Assembly (NCBI GenBank): GCA_027490465.1
Contig: JAIXXZ010000059.1
Location: forward strand, 1 to 54,776
Source of the DNA: Oxalobacteraceae bacterium
GTDB taxonomy: Bacteria > Pseudomonadota > Gammaproteobacteria > Burkholderiales > Burkholderiaceae_D
Direction: 5' to 3'
Length of the DNA: 54,776 nucleotides
Part shown: positions 29,827 to 39,351 of the stretch, in pieces
Numbering within the stretch: the first letter of the stretch is position 1
How the letters are laid out: each line of letters opens with the position of its first letter
Position numbers and translations under genes: made by a program
Notes under the pieces: generated by a model
Seen by the model: only the letters and a program-made list of their open reading frames with translations
Told to the model about the DNA's origin: nothing
Databases searched by the model: none

Positions 29827-29957
29827 CACATGCAAAGTAACAGACGGTTGGCGAGGTCGAGCATGAATGCGGGTCGAAGATAAGCAGAAAAAATCAGCGC
29901 GACCAGAGCAGCGCTCAACAAGAGCAGCATAACCCGAGTCCAGCGTGATCGCATCAT
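29826..29957 (-). CDS. Small membrane protein of 43 residues, coupled to MFS and aminotransferase genes
   Basis: The frame starts MMRSRWTRVMLLLL, has one strong hydrophobic segment (about 9-26) and ends ANRLLLCM. Its ATG overlaps the MFS stop (ATGA around 29954-29957) and its TGA overlaps the aminotransferase start (TGATG, 29824-29828). Such perfect packing is hard to explain unless it is translated. I do not recognise the family. It could be a regulatory or accessory subunit of the transporter, but this is inference. Confidence 0.6.
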   Translation of the reverse strand: MMRSRWTRVMLLLLSAALVALIFSAYLRPAFMLDLANRLLLCM

Positions 29958-31174
29958 GCCGCTGCTGCTTGTGCGCGCACGATCGCGCCTTCTCTGATCG
30001 GCAGATTGACCAGTCCGGCAAACACGCCCAGCACAATCGTGATCATCCATACGGTGTTGTAGTTGCCGTCTATCGTGTACAGATAACCGCCCAGCCACAC
30101 CCCGAGAAAGCTGCCGATCTGATGAGAAAGGAATACGAACCCCGACAGCATGGACAGATAACGCATGCCAAAAATACTGGCGATGACGCCATTGGTCAGT
30201 GGTACCGTCGACAGCCACAGAAAACCCATCGCCGAAGCGAAAATATACACAGACGTCGGAGAGAGCGGCGCAAGCAGGAAGGCGGTAATGAATGCGGCCC
30301 GCGCAAAATAAATACCCGACAAAAGATAGCGCTTGGGCAGTACATCACCCAGCTTGCCGGCATAGAAAGAGCCGAAAATATTGAATAGCCCAATGAGCGC
30401 GAGCGCCATTACGGCCACCATGGGATCATCAATCCCCTTGTCGCGCAGATAGGCCGGCAGATGCATGCCGATGAACACCACCTGAAAGCCGCAAACGAAA
30501 TAGCCGCACACCAGCAACTGAAACGGCCGATAAGAAAACGCTTCGCGCGTTGCTTCCAGAATGCTTTGCTGTTGTGCTGATACCGGCGCCGGTGCTGCAG
30601 GTTCGCGTAACAGCCAGGCCAACGGGATCATGGTCAGAACAATGAGTGCGGCGAGCATGAATAGCGCCTGTTGCCAATCCGTCGCCGCAATCATCTGCTG
30701 CTCCACCGGCACCATCGAAAACTGGCCGAATGAACCTGCTGCACCAAGGATCCCGAAGGCCCACGAGCGTTTCGCTGGCGATGCCGTGCGCCCTACGATG
30801 CCCGACAAGGCACCGAAAGCAGTACAGGACAGCGCGCCACCCATCAGGAGTCCGGAGCCAATAACAAAGAGGCCGGGCTGATCGATCAATGCCATCCACA
30901 GCAGACCGGCCATGTACAAGAGCGCGCCAGCGATGACGACGCGTGCCGCGCCCAGTCTGTCAGCAGCAATGCCCGCAAGCGGACCGAAGACGCCCCACAT
31001 CAGATTCTGGCCCGCCATGGCAAGCGAAAAAGTTTCGCGCGTCCAGCCATGCTGCAGCGACATCGGCTGCAGCCAGAAACCAAAGCCGTGTCGAACGCCC
31101 ATCGCCAGCGACACAATGATGCCGCTGGCAATCAGTACAGTAGAGAGTTTTGGCGCTGCGGCGGTTTTGAACAT
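29954..31174 (-). CDS. MFS transporter
   Basis: This major facilitator of about 406 residues starts MFKTAAAPKLSTVLI and has about 12 membrane segments, with the loop motif GIAADRLGAARVV between helices 2 and 3 and GKLGDVLPKRYL in the middle. It resembles monocarboxylate/oxalate-formate-type facilitators, but the substrate is not visible. It heads the three-gene unit with the small membrane protein and the aminotransferase, which hints at an amino acid or keto acid substrate. Confidence 0.85.
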   Translation of the reverse strand: MFKTAAAPKLSTVLIASGIIVSLAMGVRHGFGFWLQPMSLQHGWTRETFSLAMAGQNLMWGVFGPLAGIAADRLGAARVVIAGALLYMAGLLWMALIDQPGLFVIGSGLLMGGALSCTAFGALSGIVGRTASPAKRSWAFGILGAAGSFGQFSMVPVEQQMIAATDWQQALFMLAALIVLTMIPLAWLLREPAAPAPVSAQQQSILEATREAFSYRPFQLLVCGYFVCGFQVVFIGMHLPAYLRDKGIDDPMVAVMALALIGLFNIFGSFYAGKLGDVLPKRYLLSGIYFARAAFITAFLLAPLSPTSVYIFASAMGFLWLSTVPLTNGVIASIFGMRYLSMLSGFVFLSHQIGSFLGVWLGGYLYTIDGNYNTVWMITIVLGVFAGLVNLPIREGAIVRAQAAAA

Positions 31175-31286
31175 ATCGGACAGCGAAGGGGAAGCGGTCC
31201 GAGAGTGTAACGCATGCAGCAAGCACCTAAGTGGCCACACACCCTGCATGTATCAGAGCGCGCCGACATGCAGGATGGGTCTGCAT

Positions 31287-31610
31287 TTACTGACCCGTGC
31301 CAGAGCCGGTAGCGGGTGCTGGTGTTGAGCTCGGTGCCGGGCTCGTGGTGCCGGGCATCTCGGACCCAGTACCACCCATGCCACCCATGCCCGAGCCTGA
31401 AGGCGCACCGGAGGAGGATCCGCCGCCCGTTGAGCTGCCACTGCCGGCATCGGAAGGCATCGTACTTGTGGCGCCGCCTGAGGTACCCGAGCTGCTGCTC
31501 GTGCCCGATCCCGAGCTTTTCTCTTTTACTTCACCTGAACTGCCGCCCGTTGTTCCTGCACAAGCACTCAGTAGCGCGGCGCAAGCCATGGCTATCATCC
31601 ATTTGGTCAT
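31287..31610 (-). CDS. Low-complexity Ser/Gly/Thr-rich lipoprotein
   Basis: The 107-residue protein has a lipoprotein signal peptide with lipobox LLSAC (cysteine about 17). The rest is almost entirely Ser, Gly, Thr, Pro and Ala with a few Met. No fold or function can be inferred. It lies between the MFS unit and topB on the same strand. Confidence 0.7.
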   Translation of the reverse strand: MTKWMIAMACAALLSACAGTTGGSSGEVKEKSSGSGTSSSSGTSGGATSTMPSDAGSGSSTGGGSSSGAPSGSGMGGMGGTGSEMPGTTSPAPSSTPAPATGSGTGQ

Positions 31611-31737
31611 AAATCACTCCCGCAAAGATAAGAAGGCAGTACGTATAACGACGACGTACTGGAAGACTGCATGAACATGCAGTCAGTAGAAGCGGAATTG
31701 ATCGTGAAAGTTCGGGATAGCGCTGGCAGCATTGAGT

Positions 31738-31764
31738 TCACGCAAGGCGACTAGCCTTGCGTGA
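31738..31764. terminator. Perfect hairpin downstream of topB
   Basis: TCACGCAAGG pairs perfectly with CCTTGCGTGA around a 7-nt loop, 39 bp beyond the topB stop. No T-run follows on either strand, so it may be an mRNA 3'-end stabiliser or a factor-dependent terminator rather than an intrinsic one. Confidence 0.4.
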
Positions 31765-31802
31765 TACTGATCAGAGAGACTGATTGAATTTGCGGCGCGT
31801 GT

Positions 31803-34511
31803 TCAGGCCGCTTTTTTAGCGCTGGATTTTTTGGCCACTGCTTTTTTCGCAACCGCTTTTTTCGCAACGATTTTTTTAGCGACGGCTTTTTTAGCGACCA
31901 CTTTTTTGGGCGCCGCCTTCACCGGAGTTTTTGCAGCCGCTTTCTTCGCAGTCTTTTTTGCCGGCGTCGATGTAGCCTCATTGTCACCGTCTTCAGCACC
32001 GGTCTCTTTCGCACCCGCCTTGCCTTTGCGCGGCTCGAATTCAAAACTTACCTTGCCATCTTTGCCTTTGGCCAGATAGGCCTTGAAAGGGCGGCGCGTG
32101 CGTTGAGAAACAAAACCGGGCAGCAGGTCTGTACGTCCTTCATTGAGCAGCTTGACCATCTGCTCAGGCAGAATTTCCTGCTGCAAGATAATGCGGCCAC
32201 TACGGAAGTCACAGGCTTTGGGTTTGGCCAGCGCTTTTTCGCAGAAATAAGCGAGGCCCACCTCATACACACCACTGCCGCATTTCGGGCAAGCGCCGAG
32301 TGACGTTTGCCCACTGAGATCGACCGGCTCGGCATTTTCGTCATCCGCAGCGCTCTGGCCAAAATCGAATTCCAGTTTGTAGTTCTTGATTTCCTCGTCG
32401 TGCGATATCTTCAGTATCGCTGCAAAAGGCCGGCCCATCTTCGATCGGAAACCCTGCAGCGGTCCGATGGTGCGCTCGGTTAGCAGCTCTTCGACTTCAG
32501 CGACTTCGAACTGACGACCACCCGGTGTTTTGCTCATCGAGAATTCACACTTCGTACAGGCAAAGCGACGGTAGTTTTCTTTCACCACGCTGCCGCAGTT
32601 CGGGCAGGGCGTTTTGAGTGTTGCGTAGTCACCAGGGATGGTGTCGTTGTCATATTCCTTCGCGCGCTTGACGATGATCTGGGTCATTTGCGAAATTTCG
32701 CGCATGAACTCGTCGCGGCTGATGTTGCCACGTTCCATTTGCGCGAGCTTGAATTCCCATTCGCCGGTCAGCTCTGGTGCGGTGAGCTCGGATACACCCA
32801 GACCGCGCAACAAGGTCATGAGCTGGAAGGCCTTGGCTGTTGGAATGAGCTCCCGCGCTTCGCGCACCAGATATTTTTCGTTCAGCAGGCCTTCAATGGT
32901 TGCTGCCCGTGTGGCCGGTGTACCCAGCCCCTTGCCGGCCATCGCATCGCGAAGTTCTTCATCATCGACCAGCTTGCCAGCGCCCTCCATCGCGGAGAGC
33001 AGGGTCGCTTCCGAGTAGCGTGCGGGTGGTTTGGTAACGAGGCTTTGTGTTTCGACTTTGTCGGATTTCACCTTCTCGTCTTTGGCGACGGGCACCAGTG
33101 TGCCTGTGGTCTCGCCTTCTTTCGCGTCTTTGCTGGGCTCAATCGCTTCCTTGCCATACACCGTCAGCCAGCCAGGACTGGTGAGAATTTTTCCTTCGGT
33201 TTTGAACTGATGGCCAGAGAACTCGGTATAGCGCGTCGTGATCAGATATTCGGCAGCAGGGAAAAATACCGCCATGAATCGACGGGCAACCAGATCGTAG
33301 AGCTTTTGCTCCGGCTCGGACAGATTTTTCGGCGCTTGTGTGGTCGGAATGATCGCAAAGTGATCGCTGATTTTCGTGTTGTCGAAAATGCGCTTGTTCG
33401 GCTTTACCCATTTGCTGTTAAGAATTTGCGCAGCAAACGGGTAGTAATTATTGCTTTCACTCAGGTTTTCCAGTGTTTCAGTCACCGTCGGCAAATAATC
33501 TTCGGGCAGATGACGCGAATCGGTACGAGGATAGGTCAGTACCTTGTGCCTTTCGTATAGTGCCTGTGCCAGACCCAGCGTATTTTTGGCCGAAAAGCCG
33601 AAGCGTGCATTGGCTTCACGCTGCAGGCTGGTCAGATCAAACAGCGCCGGTGCCATCGATGTGCTGGGCCGCGACTCTTCGGTGACTACACCTGTCTTGC
33701 CCCGACATGCAGCGACGATGGACTCGGCAGCCGCTTTGCTCCACAAGCGTTCTGCACGCTTTTCAGGATCGGTTTCATCTTTTTTGAACTTGGTGTCGAG
33801 CCAGCGTCCTTCATACATGCCGGCAGCGCAAACGAATTCAGCACGGACTTCCCAATAATCTCTGGGAACGAAGCGTTTGATTTTTTCCTCGCGCTCGACA
33901 ACGATGGAGAGCGTCGGTGTTTGCACACGACCTACCGTGGTCAGATAAAAACCGCCCTCTTTGGAATTGAAGGCCGTCATTGCGCGGGTGCCATTGATAC
34001 CGATCAGCCAGTCAGCTTCGCTGCGGCAGCGCGCGGCATCGGCGAGGGGCAGCATTTCGGTGTCATCGCGCAAATGCTGAAAGGCATCGCGGATCGCGCC
34101 CTGAGTCATGGACTGCAGCCACAAACGTTTGACGGGCTGCTTGGCTTTCGCGTATTGCACAATCAGCCGGAAAATCAGTTCGCCTTCGCGTCCCGCGTCA
34201 CAGGCATTGATGACGGCACCGACATCTTTGCGCTTGAGCAGCTTGTTGAGCAGCTTCAGCCTCGATTCGGTTTTTTGTATCGGGTTGAGTGCGAAATACG
34301 GCGGAATCATTGGCAAATTGGCAAATGACCACTTGCCGCGTTTGACGTCATGCTCCTCTGGCGCAGCAATTTCTACCAGATGGCCAACAGCCGATGACAG
34401 TACATAGTCATCGGACTCAAAATACTCATCGTGCTTGGTAAAGCCTCCGAGGCTCTTCGCGATGTCGTTCGCGACAGAAGGCTTCTCGGCGATGATGAGA
34501 GTTTTGGTCAT
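31803..34511 (-). CDS. topB: DNA topoisomerase III with Lys/Ala-rich tail
   Basis: This 902-residue type IA topoisomerase relaxes and decatenates DNA. The TOPRIM domain starts MTKTLIIAEKPSVANDIAKS and has NACDAGREGELIFR. The catalytic tyrosine is in VLTYPRTDSRHLPEDY. Two cysteine clusters (CPNCGSVVKENYRRFACTKC and later CPKCGSG) form zinc ribbons. The last 50 residues are KKAVAKK-type repeats resembling histone-H1-like tails. Start ATG 34511 is chosen because the conserved N-terminus begins there. It follows smg on the same strand. Confidence 0.95.
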   Translation of the reverse strand: MTKTLIIAEKPSVANDIAKSLGGFTKHDEYFESDDYVLSSAVGHLVEIAAPEEHDVKRGKWSFANLPMIPPYFALNPIQKTESRLKLLNKLLKRKDVGAVINACDAGREGELIFRLIVQYAKAKQPVKRLWLQSMTQGAIRDAFQHLRDDTEMLPLADAARCRSEADWLIGINGTRAMTAFNSKEGGFYLTTVGRVQTPTLSIVVEREEKIKRFVPRDYWEVRAEFVCAAGMYEGRWLDTKFKKDETDPEKRAERLWSKAAAESIVAACRGKTGVVTEESRPSTSMAPALFDLTSLQREANARFGFSAKNTLGLAQALYERHKVLTYPRTDSRHLPEDYLPTVTETLENLSESNNYYPFAAQILNSKWVKPNKRIFDNTKISDHFAIIPTTQAPKNLSEPEQKLYDLVARRFMAVFFPAAEYLITTRYTEFSGHQFKTEGKILTSPGWLTVYGKEAIEPSKDAKEGETTGTLVPVAKDEKVKSDKVETQSLVTKPPARYSEATLLSAMEGAGKLVDDEELRDAMAGKGLGTPATRAATIEGLLNEKYLVREARELIPTAKAFQLMTLLRGLGVSELTAPELTGEWEFKLAQMERGNISRDEFMREISQMTQIIVKRAKEYDNDTIPGDYATLKTPCPNCGSVVKENYRRFACTKCEFSMSKTPGGRQFEVAEVEELLTERTIGPLQGFRSKMGRPFAAILKISHDEEIKNYKLEFDFGQSAADDENAEPVDLSGQTSLGACPKCGSGVYEVGLAYFCEKALAKPKACDFRSGRIILQQEILPEQMVKLLNEGRTDLLPGFVSQRTRRPFKAYLAKGKDGKVSFEFEPRKGKAGAKETGAEDGDNEATSTPAKKTAKKAAAKTPVKAAPKKVVAKKAVAKKIVAKKAVAKKAVAKKSSAKKAA

Positions 34512-34709
34512 GTTTAGTCCGGTAATCGGGCATGTCTGCTTGGCAACTTTCGCTGCCTGTGCGCATGCCTTGGGGGTCAGCACCTGATAATTGCCGGGAA
34601 ATCGCTGATATTTTGGCAATTATTGGCTAAATGCGGCCAATGATAAGCGGGTTGTCCAGAAATTCGCAAGGAGGGTCTTGCGGCGGGTGAGGCGCAAACG
34701 CGACCGGAA

Positions 34710-35186
34710 TCAATGGTAGATCGGCGGTCCGGCGTCTTCTTCGTCGATAAATAACTCGTCGAGGATCAGCCCGTCAGGCTCCTTGCCCTGACTCCAGAGC
34801 ACCATCAAAACGATGACTTTGAGCTTATCGAGCTGGATAGGTGATTCGTTGATCGCACAGGCACGCTCGATGACGATTTCACGCTGGATTGCGTTGATAA
34901 CTTCAGCAGACTCCAGAAATTCAATGAAACCGATCGCGGGCGTCCCCAGCGCTTCGTACTCTTGCTCGGCGTAGACGCGAAATCCGAAAGAGAACGCGGT
35001 CTGGCGCGCCTGCTGGCTGAACATCTCGTTGGTGGTTTCGGCGAGATCAGTCAGCCAGCCAAGTGCGCTGGAAATTTCTTCATCTTCGAAACCCACCGCC
35101 GACAATTTTTTTGCGAGCGCCGCTGAATCCGGGCAAGCATCTGGTCGGTAATAAGTTTCGTAAAGGTAAACGAGCACCTCAAACAT
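34710..35186 (-). CDS. smg: Smg family protein (DUF494)
   Basis: The 158-residue protein begins [13 protein letters not shown] and matches the Smg/DUF494 family throughout. It sits between dprA and topB, where Smg is usually found. Its function is unknown. The ATG at 35186 gives the normal family length; a longer reading to 35234 would only add residues without a ribosome-binding site. Confidence 0.92.
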   Translation of the reverse strand: MFEVLVYLYETYYRPDACPDSAALAKKLSAVGFEDEEISSALGWLTDLAETTNEMFSQQARQTAFSFGFRVYAEQEYEALGTPAIGFIEFLESAEVINAIQREIVIERACAINESPIQLDKLKVIVLMVLWSQGKEPDGLILDELFIDEEDAGPPIYH

Positions 35187-35384
35187 GGACGTAATGTAGC
35201 CGCATAAGGCAACTGACACAAGCGCGACCCTCAAAATCTTTGCGGGAGATTTATTGGGAGGCCGGCATCTTTAATTTACTGCAGGCTTTTTTCTTTTAAT
35301 TTCAGCAGCTTAGGGAATGTTGTCAGCTCCGGCGCATTCGTTTGCAAATAATTCAGAGATCAGAAGAAATAACCCGTCAAATTG

Positions 35385-35520
35385 GGTGCCCTGAATAAAT
35401 TGGTGCTCTTCGGTGACGCAGCGCAGTTGTTTAACTGCGCGCGAAGGAAAATCAAGAAATTGATGCCAGTTTCGCAGCGATAAAATTTTACGGCTTTGTT
35501 CATTCAGCGTATCCCTTGCT
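35385..35520. repeat. Degenerate MITE-like repeat, copy 3
   Basis: Between dprA and smg this stretch starts GCCCTGAATAAATT, contains GACGCAGCGCAG, then AAAATCAAG with TGATGCC, and ends TTCATTCAGCGTATCCCT. These blocks match copies 1 and 2 in the same order and spacing, but the conserved core is worn. I call it a decayed third copy; its boundaries are approximate. Confidence 0.45.
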
Positions 35521-35546
35521 TTCTTTTCTTTTTTATCAGCACCTCC

Positions 35547-36665
35547 TTAGCCAATACGACGATATTGCCCACCTGCCAGTAATTCAAGCTTTCCATTCAG
35601 TTCCAGCGTCAGTAAGCCCGCCTGAACTTCTGCGACAGATAAATTGGAACGTTGCAACAGTTCATCCACGGAAACCGGATCGTAACCGGCGAGATCGAGT
35701 AAATGTTGCAACGATGGATCGGTTTCCATGCTGGCTTTGGGTACGAGCTCGAGCAGGTTGCAGGGATGCCAGTTCAGTTCTTCCAGCACATCTTGCGCAG
35801 ACTCGACCAGCTTTGCGCCTTGCCGTATCAGCGTATGGCATCCCTTCGACAGAGGTGAATGAATCGACCCCGGAATCGCGAATACCTCGCGGCCTTGTTC
35901 CAGTGCGCTGCGCGCCGTGATAAGTGAGCCCGATTGTGCAGCGGCTTCAACGACCAGAACACCCATCGCCAAACCACTGATGATGCGGTTGCGACGCGGG
36001 AAGTTCGAGGCTATCGCGGGCGTCCCCAATGGGTATTCGCTGAGCAGGCAGCCTCCATCGGCGATTCGGTGGGCCAGTGCTTTGTTGCGTGCCGGGTAGA
36101 CCAGATCCAGACCTGTGCCCGTCACCGCTACCGTAGACCCTCCCCCCAACTCTGCCTCGGTACGAATCAACGCGCCGTGATGCGCGGCCGCATCAATCCC
36201 CAGAGCCAGGCCAGAGATCACGGTTAATCCGGCTGCAGTGAGCACCTGAGCGAATTGCTCTGCGTTCTGCGTACCTTGTTTGGTTGCATTTCGACTGCCC
36301 ACGATGGCGATCGAAGGACGCGTTAGAAGCGAGATATCACCTTTGGCATAAAGCACCGGCGGCGGGCCAGGGGTGTTCAGCAGTGATTTAGGGTAGTGAT
36401 GGTCGGCGAGGGTCAGCACATAATTGTCCGGATGGGCTGTCCATGCCAGTGTGCGGTCTATTCTGGCTTGCAATGCATCAGAAACCGGTGAGCAAAGCAC
36501 ATGGGCGATTTTTTCAGGAACGCATTTTTGTAATGCAGAAAAGCCCGCATCGAAAATCTCCGACGGCGAGCCAAAATGCACCAGCAGTTCGCATGCGGTC
36601 TGCGGACCGACACCTTCTGCGTCCATGAGCCTGATCCAGCCCGCCAGTTCTTCAGCATTCGTCAT
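35547..36665 (-). CDS. dprA: DNA processing protein DprA
   Basis: DprA (372 residues) loads RecA on incoming single-stranded DNA during natural transformation. The Rossmann-like domain shows IAIVGSRNATKQG, VISGLALGIDAAAHHGAL, GTGLDLVYPARNKALAHRI and SNFPRRNRIISGLA. A C-terminal winged-helix domain (about 305-370) is present. The start overlaps the stop of the LysM gene (ATGA), so they are coupled. Confidence 0.96.
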   Translation of the reverse strand: MTNAEELAGWIRLMDAEGVGPQTACELLVHFGSPSEIFDAGFSALQKCVPEKIAHVLCSPVSDALQARIDRTLAWTAHPDNYVLTLADHHYPKSLLNTPGPPPVLYAKGDISLLTRPSIAIVGSRNATKQGTQNAEQFAQVLTAAGLTVISGLALGIDAAAHHGALIRTEAELGGGSTVAVTGTGLDLVYPARNKALAHRIADGGCLLSEYPLGTPAIASNFPRRNRIISGLAMGVLVVEAAAQSGSLITARSALEQGREVFAIPGSIHSPLSKGCHTLIRQGAKLVESAQDVLEELNWHPCNLLELVPKASMETDPSLQHLLDLAGYDPVSVDELLQRSNLSVAEVQAGLLTLELNGKLELLAGGQYRRIG

Positions 36666-37702
36666 CGCACATCCCCGTCGGCAGACTCGATCGTATCCCC
36701 AATCGTAAAGGTATCTTTGGCGCGCATGACCACGGCCAGTGCTGCTTCATCGGCCACATCGAAGACCAGCAGGGCGGCGATTTGCTCGGGCATGAAAACA
36801 TGTCGGGCGCTTGGGTGGGCGTCGTTGTGAATTCTAACGTGCCGTACTACGGCGACGACGCTGCCTGCGTCCAGCCCTTGGCGCAGGCCCCGGTTGATCG
36901 CAACCACATCGTTCACGCTTGCCCAAGTCGCGCCCCGCAGCACGGATGCCACACGTCCCGAGACAGCCTGTGCCGGATGAGGCAACCACCGTTGCTGTTC
37001 GAAGTTTGCCAATGGAACAAGCCGGTCGCCAGCCAGAATTTCGGTATCGGATGAGGCCACCTTAAATTGATGCATCGCATCGCTTCCCGCTCGCAGAAGG
37101 TGGGCCGTGCCAACGCGCAGACTGGTCAGTGCCAGCGGTTTGCCCGTGTCGGGATCGATGATCGTTTGCAGGGGACGGATCACCTGGAACAGGGTGTGAC
37201 TATTCAAGGTGCCGGACACAAAGATCGCATCGCCTATCGCAGCCATTCGCCGCCCATCTGCCAGACCCGCGACCTTGGGTGCCATTGCCAGCGTATCGGC
37301 TGGCACCAAGCTTGTCTTGTTCAGCCGTTGTCCGAGCTCGGGTGCGATGAGAGGCAGAGGCGCGGCGCGCAGACTTTCCGTGCGTACCGTGGGTGAGCGG
37401 TGGACCACGGAACCGACGTCGCCCTGCCGCAAACTCAGTTGCTGCCGTTCGCGGTCAAAGTAGATCGTCTGACCCGGATAAATCCAATGGGGATCGCGAA
37501 TCTGTTCACGATTGCGTTCCCAGACAGCGCTCCAGCACCACGGATTCTCCAGGAAGGTGGCGGCGATTTGCCACAAGGTGTCACCTTCTTTCACCTTGTG
37601 GCTATCAGGCGCAGCCTTTAAAAACTCGCAACGCGCCTTGGCGACTGCCTGCTGAACCAGAACGAACAGAAGCAACAGGGCGGCTGTGCTAAACTTTTTC
37701 AT
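36662..37702 (-). CDS. LysM-domain exported protein
   Basis: The 346-residue protein has a signal peptide (about 1-21, ending AVA) and one LysM domain (about 35-85, SHKVKEGDTLWQIAATF with YPGQTIYF). The remaining 250 residues have no recognised domain. LysM domains bind peptidoglycan. It is the first gene of the LysM-dprA unit, an arrangement common in betaproteobacteria. Confidence 0.9.
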   Translation of the reverse strand: MKKFSTAALLLLFVLVQQAVAKARCEFLKAAPDSHKVKEGDTLWQIAATFLENPWCWSAVWERNREQIRDPHWIYPGQTIYFDRERQQLSLRQGDVGSVVHRSPTVRTESLRAAPLPLIAPELGQRLNKTSLVPADTLAMAPKVAGLADGRRMAAIGDAIFVSGTLNSHTLFQVIRPLQTIIDPDTGKPLALTSLRVGTAHLLRAGSDAMHQFKVASSDTEILAGDRLVPLANFEQQRWLPHPAQAVSGRVASVLRGATWASVNDVVAINRGLRQGLDAGSVVAVVRHVRIHNDAHPSARHVFMPEQIAALLVFDVADEAALAVVMRAKDTFTIGDTIESADGDVR

Positions 37703-37834
37703 CAGATTTCACTCTTGTTTGTGACTATCGAAACAGACTTGGCCATCACAAAATGCGTTGTGGATTTTGCACGAACATGAATGGCCGCTGTTTTGGAATC
37801 ACTGATTTTTTTGTCTTTGTTGCGCAAAAGCTGT

Positions 37835-38368
37835 ATGCCTCTACGAACAATCCTCCGTTACCCAGATAGTCGCTTGCACAAGATCGCCAAACCGGTGACG
37901 GTGTTTGATGATCGCCTCAAGCAATTGGTCACCGACATGGCAGAAACCATGTACGAAGCGCCGGGAATAGGCTTGGCTGCCACGCAAATTGATGTGCATG
38001 AGCAAGTTATCGTGCTCGATGTTTCCGAAACGCGCGATCAGTTACAGGTGCTCATCAATCCCGAAATCCTGTGGACCAGCGAAGAGAGACGTGTTTACGA
38101 CGAGGGCTGTCTATCCGTCCCCGGCATTTTTGATGGTGTCGAGCGCCCGTCGCACGTAAAAATTCGGGCATGGAATGTCGACGGTGTGGCCAGCGAGTTC
38201 GAGGCTGACGGCCTGCTCGCAGTTTGTGTTCAGCATGAAATGGATCATTTGCGCGGCAAGGTCTTTGTGGAGTACCTGTCGCCGCTCAAGCGCAATCGCA
38301 TCAAGAGCAAACTGCAAAAAGAAGAACGCGAACTCAAAAAAGATCGTCAGCCCGTACCGGTGCGTTAA
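37835..38368 (+). CDS. def: Peptide deformylase
   Basis: This 177-residue metalloenzyme removes the formyl group from nascent proteins. All three motifs are visible: [16 protein letters not shown] and the metal-binding QHEMDH. The start [14 protein letters not shown] at 37835 matches the usual N-terminus; no strong ribosome-binding site is seen. fmt follows after 3 bp, the standard pair. Confidence 0.97.
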   Translation: MPLRTILRYPDSRLHKIAKPVTVFDDRLKQLVTDMAETMYEAPGIGLAATQIDVHEQVIVLDVSETRDQLQVLINPEILWTSEERRVYDEGCLSVPGIFDGVERPSHVKIRAWNVDGVASEFEADGLLAVCVQHEMDHLRGKVFVEYLSPLKRNRIKSKLQKEERELKKDRQPVPVR

Positions 38369-38371
38369 TCA

Positions 38372-39331
38372 ATGAAAGTCATTTTCGCCGGCACGCCCGA
38401 GTTTGCTGCCGTCGCCCTTGCCGGTTTACATCAGGCGGGTTTCGATTTGCCACTGGTGCTTACCCAGCCCGATCGTCCCGCCGGGCGCGGCATGCAGTTG
38501 CAAGCCTCACCCGTCAAACAGCTCGCGCAGCAATATGGCATTCCCGTGGCGCAGCCAGTTTCGCTGAAAACCGATGGCAAACATCCTGAAGTCGCGGCAC
38601 AAGCACAGGCCTTGCTGCACGAAACGCCGCATGACGTGATGGTGGTGGCTGCTTACGGACTCATTTTGCCCGCATCGGTGTTGCAGATACCGCGGCTGGG
38701 CTGCATCAACATTCACGCATCACTGTTGCCGCGCTGGCGGGGTGCCGCACCGATTCATCGCGCGATCGAGGCGGGCGATACCCAAACTGGTATCACCCTG
38801 ATGCAAATGGATGAGGGTCTGGACACTGGCGCGATGATTGCTGTTGAATCCGAAGCGATTTTTCCGAGTGACACGACTGCGAGCCTGCACGATAGGCTGG
38901 CCGCCCTGGGCGGGCGCATGATGGTGGATGCGCTGACCCGGCTGGTGCAAGGCACCGCGCTCAGTCTCGTGCCGCAACCCTCAGAAGGCGTCAGCTACGC
39001 TGCCAAAATATCGAAACAGGAAGCCGTAATCGATTTTCGCCAGCCGGCCGCGGTGCTTGAGCGACGCATACGTGCCTTTCATCCATTTCCCGGTGCTGTC
39101 GCGCAGATGGGCGATGTGGCCATCAAGGTAAGCGCTGCTCGTCTGTCGACGGCGCGCGGCGAGGCCGGTGAAGTGCTTGCTGCCGATGCCTCGGGTGTGA
39201 CGGTCGCCTGTGGTGAGGGAGCGCTGACCTTCACCGAAATGCAAAAATCGGGTGGCAAACGACTTTCTGCCGCCGCGTTTCTGCAAGGATTTCCCATCGC
39301 CGCAGGGCAGCGCTTTCAGATGATTACTTGA
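38372..39331 (+). CDS. fmt: Methionyl-tRNA formyltransferase
   Basis: This 319-residue enzyme formylates initiator Met-tRNA. It begins [20 protein letters not shown]. The catalytic stretch [20 protein letters not shown] holds the conserved Asn and His, with the later [10 protein letters not shown]. The C-terminal tRNA-binding domain is present. It is in one unit with def. Confidence 0.97.
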   Translation: MKVIFAGTPEFAAVALAGLHQAGFDLPLVLTQPDRPAGRGMQLQASPVKQLAQQYGIPVAQPVSLKTDGKHPEVAAQAQALLHETPHDVMVVAAYGLILPASVLQIPRLGCINIHASLLPRWRGAAPIHRAIEAGDTQTGITLMQMDEGLDTGAMIAVESEAIFPSDTTASLHDRLAALGGRMMVDALTRLVQGTALSLVPQPSEGVSYAAKISKQEAVIDFRQPAAVLERRIRAFHPFPGAVAQMGDVAIKVSAARLSTARGEAGEVLAADASGVTVACGEGALTFTEMQKSGGKRLSAAAFLQGFPIAAGQRFQMIT

Positions 39332-39339
39332 ATTACCGC

Positions 39340-39345
39340 TATAAT
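39340..39345 (+). promoter_or_regulatory. -10 element before the metH leader
   Basis: A perfect TATAAT lies 9 bp after the fmt stop and just before the structured leader. The -35 region is poor, so the promoter may need an activator or be weak. Confidence 0.4.
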
Positions 39346-39351
39346 TCGTGA

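Noticed and set aside
31803-31960. CRISPR-like or mobile repeat
   Set aside because: The short repeats encode the Lys/Ala tail of TopB in frame and have no spacers.
32688-33560. Plus-strand frame of 290 codons opposite topB
   Set aside because: Antisense of a well supported topoisomerase gene; no recognisable domain.
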